64,000 nt of DNA from a virus. This document shows positions 58,259 through 64,000 of this stretch, in pieces. The notes below the pieces were generated by a model. It ran no database searches and had not been told where the DNA came from. It worked only from the letters and a program-made list of their open reading frames with translations. Within the stretch, counting starts at the first letter, position 1. Each line of letters opens with the position of its first letter. The stretch lies in IMG/VR virus record IMGVR_UViG_3300009173_000010, positions 1-64,000 of that record; one strand, given 5' to 3'. A program made the translations under genes and the position numbers.

Positions 58259-58831
58259 ATGATACAGAACTTTTACAAGGACCCTGATATAGAATTTGAT
58301 ATTGGGAAACTTCAGAAAGACTTACAACTCATCGATGATAGAGTGGCACGGCAATCTCCTCTCATCGAATGTGATATTAATGCAATTTGTTTAACTCAAA
58401 TTCCTGGTGACCCGAATTCAATTACTGGTGGTAATGTAAGAGGACTATTTTGGACCAAGCCTGATAGTACAGGCGTCGAAGTTCAACGTGAAGAAGTAAT
58501 TGATGAATCACAATATACTGAATTTGTTAAATTATTTGAAGATACTTATTATAAAGAAGTCTACGATACATTATTAACCAAATATAAATTAGGTAGAGTT
58601 AGGTTACTTTGGAAGTTACCTCGTACTACATTAAGTTGGCATCGAGATCCGGAAAAGAGATTGCACATTCCTATTATAACTAACCCTGGTGCATTAATGG
58701 TTATTGATAATGAGGTAATGCATATGCCAGCAGATGGTAAAGTATGGATTACTGATAATACAAAGTACCATAATGCGTTTAATGGCGGCGAAGTGGATCG
58801 TGTTCATTTGGTAGCCACAGTAATTGGTTGA
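58259..58831 (+). CDS. Aspartyl/asparaginyl beta-hydroxylase-like cupin oxygenase
   Basis: A 190-residue protein with a double-stranded beta-helix core. TLSWHRDPEKRLHIPII has the HxD pair H128/D130. MHMPADGKVWITDNTKYHNAFN supplies the distal H171, and GEVDRVHLVATV the 2-oxoglutarate-binding R181. This is the layout of Asp/Asn beta-hydroxylases. A protein substrate in host or virion is likely; identity unknown. It is 3 nt after a structural gene, which could be its substrate. Confidence 0.8.
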   Translation: MIQNFYKDPDIEFDIGKLQKDLQLIDDRVARQSPLIECDINAICLTQIPGDPNSITGGNVRGLFWTKPDSTGVEVQREEVIDESQYTEFVKLFEDTYYKEVYDTLLTKYKLGRVRLLWKLPRTTLSWHRDPEKRLHIPIITNPGALMVIDNEVMHMPADGKVWITDNTKYHNAFNGGEVDRVHLVATVIG

Positions 58832-58856
58832 CAAATTGCACTTTTTCTTATACTAT
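58828..58856 (+). promoter_or_regulatory. Early promoter of the primase gene, apparently leaderless
   Basis: TTGACA, 17 nt, TACTAT (overlapping TATAAT at 58854). Predicted start is within a few nt of ATG 58864; no SD. Confidence 0.6.
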
Positions 58857-58863
58857 AATATAG

Positions 58864-59856
58864 ATGTTTGCTGACAATTTAAGATCAACAATTCTAACAA
58901 GAATTCCTGGTAAGAAAGCAAGTCCTGGCGGCTGGATGTCGTTGAATTGCCCTATGTGTACTGCAATGGGTGAAACTCGTCCTGACATACGTAAACGAGG
59001 CGGTTTTAACATGACTGCTGATAATTCAATTGTGTTTAACTGTTTTAATTGTGGATTTAAAACAGGCTGGAAACCTGGAGGTATTTTAGGTAGTAAGTTT
59101 GTTGAATTGTTAAAAGGGTTGGGCATAACGGATACTACAGTAAACAAATTAAAAATTCAAAGTTATAATGAACGAGAAATTAATCCAATATTTAATACAA
59201 AAATTGAAGAGATAAAATTAGATTGGGAAGAAAAAGCATTACCAAAAGATGCAAAACCAATAGATGAGAATACACCAGAGTATATTTTAGAATATTTGCA
59301 ATCTAGAGGAGAAGGAGTATATAGTAGTTGGAATTATTATTGGACACCTAATACCTATATGAATTTAAATGAACGTATAATTATACCATGCTATTTTAAG
59401 AAAAAAGTTGTTGGCTGGATTACAAGACATGTATATCCAAATAAAACTGATAGACCAAAATATTATGTTCAAACACAAAAAAATTATATGTTTAATTTAG
59501 ATCAATTATATACAACAGAACGCAAGTATGCTATACTAGTTGAAGGACCATTTGATGCTATCGGTATCGATGGAATTGGTTTACTCGGCTCAAAAATAAA
59601 TCAAGTACAAGCAGATTACTTAAATACATTTAATAGAAAATTTATTTTAGTTCCGGACAGGGACAAAACAGGTGAACGATTAATTGAGGAAGCACTTCGT
59701 TATAATTGGGGAGTTAGTTTTCCACAATGGGATGATGAAATAAAAGATGTTGCCGATGCAGTTAAGAAATATGGAAGAATTTTTACATTAAAGAGTATAT
59801 TAGAGTCAGTTGAGAATAATCCAACAAAGATTGGGATTAAGAAAAGGATAGCATAA
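58864..59856 (+). CDS. gp61: DNA primase gp61
   Basis: A 330-residue primase. A zinc ribbon at the N-terminus has CPMC (29-32) and CFNC (60-63). The TOPRIM domain has VEGPFDAIG with its Glu near residue 221 and VPDRDKTGERL with the Asp pair near 262. It makes RNA primers on the lagging strand and works with gp41, encoded one gene downstream. The stop overlaps the next start by 1 nt (TAATGG). Confidence 0.92.
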   Translation: MFADNLRSTILTRIPGKKASPGGWMSLNCPMCTAMGETRPDIRKRGGFNMTADNSIVFNCFNCGFKTGWKPGGILGSKFVELLKGLGITDTTVNKLKIQSYNEREINPIFNTKIEEIKLDWEEKALPKDAKPIDENTPEYILEYLQSRGEGVYSSWNYYWTPNTYMNLNERIIIPCYFKKKVVGWITRHVYPNKTDRPKYYVQTQKNYMFNLDQLYTTERKYAILVEGPFDAIGIDGIGLLGSKINQVQADYLNTFNRKFILVPDRDKTGERLIEEALRYNWGVSFPQWDDEIKDVADAVKKYGRIFTLKSILESVENNPTKIGIKKRIA

Positions 59857-60218
59857 TGGGACATATAGGAGATTTGTTTAAAAGAGTAGATGAGTTACAA
59901 AAAGAAATTGATGTTATGAAAGAAGAAAATCAAAATTTAAAAGATTTAATTAAAGATAAAACTGGTGTAGATGTTAATGCAACAAGTGATGAGAAGACTG
60001 ATAATATTGACGGCGTTCCAGTTCCAAAGCCTGTTGTAACAACTAAACCTAATTGCCCAGTTAATTTGAATTATAATCAAGGATTAATTGCTGGAAGAAT
60101 TATGCAACATTTGCGACGGAAAGCATTGAGTGTAACACAGTTATTCAATTTGATAGAAGATAAATTAATAAAAGATCCAAAATTTATATTAGATATAAGG
60201 CGACAGAAGAAAAATTAA
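59856..60218 (+). CDS. Small coiled-coil hypothetical protein between primase and helicase
   Basis: A 120-residue protein. DLFKRVDELQKEIDVMKEENQNLKDLI is a coiled coil. A flexible linker follows, then YNQGLIAGRIMQHLRRKALSVTQLFNLIEDKL. It overlaps both neighbours by 1 nt, so the three are translationally coupled. It may bridge primase and helicase or help helicase loading, which is inference. Confidence 0.7.
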   Translation: MGHIGDLFKRVDELQKEIDVMKEENQNLKDLIKDKTGVDVNATSDEKTDNIDGVPVPKPVVTTKPNCPVNLNYNQGLIAGRIMQHLRRKALSVTQLFNLIEDKLIKDPKFILDIRRQKKN

Positions 60219-61600
60219 TGGTAAAAGAATTTAAAGAAGATCTCCAAAAACTCTTTTTGGGGTTTTTAATTAGTGATAAAGAGTTATATGTTAGAGTGCA
60301 ATCATTAGTTGTACCTACATATTTTAATAATAAATTAAGACCAACGGTTGAATTTATTAATAAACATGCTGATGAATATAACAGTATGCCTACTATTGAT
60401 CAGATTAAAGCAAAAACAGAAATAGGATTAGAATTAGATGCTGAGGTTACAGCAAGGCATAAAGAATGGTTTTTAGATGAGTTTCAAGATTTTGCAAAGT
60501 TTAAAGCACTTGAGCAAGCAATTTTAGCAAGTGCTGATGATATTGAAAAGGGAGAATATTTCTCTGTAGAAAAACGTGTTAAGGAAGCAAGTAGCGTAGG
60601 GTTGGCAAAGAATTTAGGTACAGATTATTTTGCAAATCCAAAAGAAAGATTACAGAAGTTAAAAGATAATAATGGGCAAGTAAGTACAGGATGGACATCA
60701 ATTGATAAAAAATTATTTGGTGGATTTAATAAAGGTGAGTTAAGTATTTTTGCTGGCACATCTGGTGCAGGCAAAAGTTTATTTTTGCAAAATCTTGCAT
60801 TGAATTGGGTGCAAGCAGGTTTAAATGTTGTTTATATTACACTTGAACTTAGTGAAGAATTGGTTGCAATGCGTATTGATAGTATGGCAACTGGGTTAAG
60901 CAGTAGAAGTTTATTTAAAAGTTTAGATGATGTTGATTTAAAAGTCCGAATGATGAAAAAGTCCTCAGGTAATTTACAACTTGTATATTTGCCAAGTGGT
61001 GTTAATACTGGGCAAATTAAAGCATTCCTCAAAGAATTAGAAATACAACACGGTAAGCAAGCACAAGCAATATTAATAGATTATTTAGATCTAATGATGC
61101 CAAATGATAAACGAGTAAGTCCAAGTGATTTGTTTGTTAAAGACAAATATGTTGCAGAAGAATTACGTAATTTAGCAGTAGACCTTGATACATTATTAAT
61201 AACAGCGTCTCAGTTAAACAGAACAGCAGTTGAGGAAATTGAATTTGATCATAGTCATATTGCTGGCGGACTAAGTAAAGTACAAACAGCAGATAATGTT
61301 ATTGGTATTTTCACAAGTGCGCCAATGCGTGAACGAGGGCGTTATCAAGTACAGTTTATGAAAACACGTAGTAGCAGTGGTGTAGGGCAACGAGTTGATC
61401 TGGGATTTAATTTAGAAAGTTTGCGTATTGAAGATTTGTCTGATGAAGACCAGGAAGATGATAATACAACTCCGATATATAAAAATGTATTACGTACAAG
61501 TAATGTTACTGATGATAAAGAAGTAAATGGTAAAACTGTTGAAACAAAATCAGCAGATATTCGTAAAATGATATCTAATATGAATAAGCTCAATAAGTAA
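60218..61600 (+). CDS. gp41: Replicative DNA helicase gp41 (DnaB family)
   Basis: A 460-residue DnaB-type helicase. The RecA core has Walker A AGTSGAGKS (179-187), Walker B AILIDYLDLM, and LDTLLITASQLNRTAVE as motif H3. VQFMKTRSSSGVG is motif H4. It unwinds DNA at the phage fork in the primosome with gp61. Confidence 0.95.
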   Translation: MVKEFKEDLQKLFLGFLISDKELYVRVQSLVVPTYFNNKLRPTVEFINKHADEYNSMPTIDQIKAKTEIGLELDAEVTARHKEWFLDEFQDFAKFKALEQAILASADDIEKGEYFSVEKRVKEASSVGLAKNLGTDYFANPKERLQKLKDNNGQVSTGWTSIDKKLFGGFNKGELSIFAGTSGAGKSLFLQNLALNWVQAGLNVVYITLELSEELVAMRIDSMATGLSSRSLFKSLDDVDLKVRMMKKSSGNLQLVYLPSGVNTGQIKAFLKELEIQHGKQAQAILIDYLDLMMPNDKRVSPSDLFVKDKYVAEELRNLAVDLDTLLITASQLNRTAVEEIEFDHSHIAGGLSKVQTADNVIGIFTSAPMRERGRYQVQFMKTRSSSGVGQRVDLGFNLESLRIEDLSDEDQEDDNTTPIYKNVLRTSNVTDDKEVNGKTVETKSADIRKMISNMNKLNK

Positions 61601-61605
61601 CTCAG

Positions 61606-61613
61606 CATAAATA
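61606..61613 (+). promoter_or_regulatory. Late promoter box (CATAAATA)
   Basis: 22 nt before ATG 61636, with SD AGGAATTG. Confidence 0.55.
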
Positions 61614-61635
61614 TATATAATCAGGAATTGTTAAA

Positions 61636-61878
61636 ATGAAAATAAAAAGTATTTTAAATGAAATAGATAGTATTTTACCGCAGAAAAACAAGGCATTGAT
61701 AGTCGAAAGCCGCGCAAGCCACGTTATTACTTCTGCATCAAATATTATGAATATGATTTCTGAGAATTATGATACTGATACAGCAGAAAAATTACAAAAA
61801 AAGTTTTTAAATGCAATCCGCACAGGCAATGTAGATAAATTTAGTAATGCTTTAAAAAGGATTAATAATGAAGGTTAA
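61636..61878 (+). CDS. Small putative capsid-targeted protein (MKIKSILNEI start)
   Basis: An 80-residue helical protein. MKIKSILNEIDSIL looks like a targeting peptide with a gp21-like LNE site. The remainder (ASHVITSASNIMNMISENYD, KLQKKFLNAIRTGNVDKFSN) looks like a small helical bundle. No family recognised. Overlaps the next gene by 11 nt. Confidence 0.6.
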   Translation: MKIKSILNEIDSILPQKNKALIVESRASHVITSASNIMNMISENYDTDTAEKLQKKFLNAIRTGNVDKFSNALKRINNEG

Positions 61879-63259
61879 TGAACTTATACTTAATATTAAA
61901 CAAAAACGTAAGTTCCGTGGACCTCGAATCCCTCGTAAAAAAGGTATAGAATTCCATAAACTTGCAAAAGTACGCAGGGCTATTAAAGATGATATGGAAA
62001 TGGCCGGCATTACCGAAGCAGAAGCGGAAGGTAAAAATCTTCATTTAACTCATTTTGAAGATAGTTTAATACATGGTGGTTATAAAGGTGCCGAAGATGC
62101 ATTAAATATTGCCGCAGGCCTACTAGATATGCTCGAAGGTAGTGCCACCGAAAGCGTAAACATTACAACTAAGTGGGATGGAGCACCTGCTATATTTGCA
62201 GGTATTAATCCTGAGACTGGTAAGTTTGTAATGGGCGACAAAGGATTGTTTGCTAAAACTCCTCGCATAATGGACACACCAGATGCTATTGACCAAAACA
62301 AAGCAGACAGAACAAATAAAGGCGAAGCAGTTGATTTAAGTGGGTTGCGTAGTAAATTAAAAGAAGTATTAGAGCATCTACCTAAAGTTTTTCCGCCTGA
62401 TTATCGAGGTATTTTACAAGGCGATTTATTGTTTACATCTGATATTAAACAGGTAAAAGAGATTGATGGAGAAAAATATCTTACATTTACTCCAAATAGT
62501 TTAACTTATGCTGTTCCGGTTGGCAGTGATATAGCAAACCAAATTGAGCAAGCAACAATTGGTATTGTTTTTCATACAAAGTATGATGGTGATACTATTC
62601 CTACAATGAAAGCAAGTTTTGGCGCAAGCGTTGATGATTTAAAACCAAGTTCAGATGTTTGGTTCCAAGATGCTAAAATACATGACGTAAGTGGGCAAGT
62701 AACATTAACAAAAGAAGAAACTAATAAGATTAGTTCAGCAATTAATACCGCGCATAAAAGTCTTCTCGGAGCCGGCCAGAAAGTTTTTCAGTTTCTTGAG
62801 AGCGAAGAAATGGGTAAAGATTTTAAGAAATCTTTAGAGTCAACAATTAATGCTAGTATTAAATCTGATGGTACTATCCCTGAAAATCCTTTAGCATTTG
62901 CATCAAGTCATGTTGCTCGTTTTGAAGATAAGTATGAAAAAATAATTTCTGGTTCAAAAAGACAAGATACTGTTGATAGGAAAACAGAAGAACTTCAAAA
63001 AGGCCTAGACTTTTTTGAAGCAAATAAAGAAAACTTTACACAATTATATCATGTATGGTTATCGTTGTTTGCTGTAAAATCCATGTTTGCAGAAAAAATG
63101 AGCAAAATTAAAGCAATGGATACATTTAAAATTATGCCAGATGGCTCTATCGAAGTACGAGACCCAGAGGGTTTTGTAGCAGTTGACCATATTGGTAATG
63201 CTGTAAAGATTGTTGATCGTTTAGTCTTTAGTGCTGAAAATTTTCAAAAGTCGTTTTAG
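61868..63259 (+). CDS. Ligase / nucleotidyltransferase-like protein with KWDG motif (DUF6267-like)
   Basis: A 463-residue protein of a family I know from T4-like marine phages as DUF6267-like. TTKWDGAPAIFAGINPET (100-118) is close to the KxDG active site of ATP-dependent DNA ligases and mRNA cappers. K102 would be the AMP/GMP-accepting Lys. FVMGDKGLFAKTP, RGILQGDLLF and IGIVFHTKYDG could be the later nucleotidyltransferase motifs. The C-terminal 200 residues are helical. The start MKVNELILNIKQKRK is basic. Substrate unknown: nucleic acid or protein adenylylation. Confidence 0.75.
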   Translation: MKVNELILNIKQKRKFRGPRIPRKKGIEFHKLAKVRRAIKDDMEMAGITEAEAEGKNLHLTHFEDSLIHGGYKGAEDALNIAAGLLDMLEGSATESVNITTKWDGAPAIFAGINPETGKFVMGDKGLFAKTPRIMDTPDAIDQNKADRTNKGEAVDLSGLRSKLKEVLEHLPKVFPPDYRGILQGDLLFTSDIKQVKEIDGEKYLTFTPNSLTYAVPVGSDIANQIEQATIGIVFHTKYDGDTIPTMKASFGASVDDLKPSSDVWFQDAKIHDVSGQVTLTKEETNKISSAINTAHKSLLGAGQKVFQFLESEEMGKDFKKSLESTINASIKSDGTIPENPLAFASSHVARFEDKYEKIISGSKRQDTVDRKTEELQKGLDFFEANKENFTQLYHVWLSLFAVKSMFAEKMSKIKAMDTFKIMPDGSIEVRDPEGFVAVDHIGNAVKIVDRLVFSAENFQKSF

Positions 63260-63277
63260 AATCGAAAACGCCAATCA

Positions 63278-63285
63278 GATAAATA
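63278..63285 (+). promoter_or_regulatory. Late promoter box (GATAAATA), leaderless spacing
   Basis: Exactly 5 nt before ATG 63291; no SD. Confidence 0.65.
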
Positions 63286-63290
63286 CTATT

Positions 63291-64000
63291 ATGGAATTAG
63301 AATTTATCAATGAACTCTGTGAAAGCAGATTAGTAAGGCAAAAAAAGCAGATAAAGAAATTTACTGCTAAAGATGCCGCTGATCTAGTTTTCCTTTATGC
63401 CTGTACTATAACAATTCTTAAAAATGAATTCAAATATGCTCCAACGGGTATGGCTTATGCACATAAGACTCGTATGTATTCTAACTGGAATGTATTCCGT
63501 ACCAACGGTACAGATATGTATGTTTTGTTATGCGGTCTAGTCGGTACAGATGATACAAATACATTAATGGCAGACCAAGAAGCCAGCCAAATTTTTCGTA
63601 ATTCATTGAATGTTAACCAACCTCAGTTGAAACAATGGTTAGCATATTCTGCTAAAGGAAAAGTTAATGCCCAAGTTGATGGTCAATTTCTATTTAGATT
63701 TGAGAAACAATTGCGTGTAGATAATGCACAATATAAAGCGATTCGTAGATTAGCATCAGATTGGTCTAACTTAAAGCATGGACAAAAAACATTAATTATT
63801 ACGCGATGTATGCAAGCCTTTCGTATACGTGCCCGTAGATCGGAATTATATCCAGTCTTAATGAAATTATCTAAAGAGAAGAAATTTATTCCAGTTAATA
63901 AGAAAGGTAAAGTCGTTGCCCCACGTGATATGGAATTAGCACAACCAGCCGGAACAAAAGGCGGTATGAGTACACGGTCTAAGATTGCTATTGGTATAGG
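63291..64000 (+). CDS. Conserved hypothetical protein, 3' end outside window
   Basis: At least 236 residues, open at the window end. The start MELEFINELCESRLVRQKKQ is again like a targeting peptide (INE site). It then reads FTAKDAADLVFLYACTITIL, YAPTGMAYAHKTRMYSNWNVF and a basic region RRLASDWSNLKHGQKTLIIT. I do not recognise the family. The late box at 5 nt predicts a leaderless late mRNA. Confidence 0.65.
   Translation, partial: MELEFINELCESRLVRQKKQIKKFTAKDAADLVFLYACTITILKNEFKYAPTGMAYAHKTRMYSNWNVFRTNGTDMYVLLCGLVGTDDTNTLMADQEASQIFRNSLNVNQPQLKQWLAYSAKGKVNAQVDGQFLFRFEKQLRVDNAQYKAIRRLASDWSNLKHGQKTLIITRCMQAFRIRARRSELYPVLMKLSKEKKFIPVNKKGKVVAPRDMELAQPAGTKGGMSTRSKIAIGI

Noticed and set aside
1-64000. 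Integrated prophage or host chromosome
   Set aside because: No integrase, attachment site, repressor or host housekeeping genes; gene content is a continuous T4-like set with phage late promoters throughout.

Overview
The window is a 64 kb piece of a strictly lytic, T4-like marine myovirus, AT-rich (I estimate 35-38% GC). Recognisable T4 homologues are the head genes gp21, gp22, gp23 and gp4; neck and tail genes gp13, gp14, gp15, gp18 and gp19; terminases gp16 and gp17; and replication or recombination genes gp32, UvsX, a UvsY-like protein, UvsW, gp41, gp61 and the gp1 dNMP kinase. No integrase, rRNA or host housekeeping block is present. There are no photosynthesis genes, and the one metabolic cassette is aromatic amino acid catabolism, so a heterotrophic marine bacterium (SAR11-like or another AT-rich proteobacterium) is the likelier host. 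That host call is inference.

Layout. 1-2.8 kb: prohead protease, scaffold and major capsid protein. 2.9-13.7 kb: three repeat-rich fibre or structural proteins (one of about 1,750 residues), a 2OG-Fe(II) oxygenase and a minus-strand unknown. 13.7-16.8 kb, minus strand: Nudix, zinc ribbon, gp15, and gp14 with an interrupted 5' end. 16.9-23.1 kb: two unknowns, then an accessory cassette of fused indolepyruvate:ferredoxin oxidoreductase, VOC protein and fumarylacetoacetase. 23.1-31.9 kb: gp13, gp1, gp18, gp19, a tube/baseplate protein, gp4 and gp16. 31.9-43 kb: a run of low-complexity proteins, many with an N-terminus resembling the T4 capsid-targeting sequence, surrounding gp17. 43-46.4 kb: gp32, UvsX, a UvsY-like protein. 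46.4-50 kb: a structured RNA candidate, a PiT-like membrane protein, a class II aaRS-like enzyme, an odd tRNA-Leu-like gene and a CCA-adding enzyme. 50-57.4 kb: small early genes, a SpoT-type HD hydrolase, an AAA ATPase, a zf-CHCC protein, UvsW and a miniature DnaE-like protein. 57.4-64 kb: a structural protein, an Asp/Asn hydroxylase-like protein, primase, helicase, a ligase-like KWDG protein, and a gene running off the end.

Two promoter classes can be read directly. Boxes of the form NNTAAATA, like the T4 late consensus TATAAATA, stand before virion genes. TTGACA-N15-17-TATAAT boxes stand before DNA-metabolism genes. At six places the late box is followed by exactly 5 nt and then ATG, which predicts leaderless late mRNAs.

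The most unusual content is: the aromatic-catabolism cassette; the aaRS-like/tRNA-like/CCA-enzyme island beside a late-transcribed structured RNA; the set of putative head-cargo proteins sharing an N-terminal targeting peptide, plus a separate C-terminal HLAGI tail on the scaffold and neighbours; and a roughly 190-residue DnaE derivative that keeps the polymerase palm motifs.
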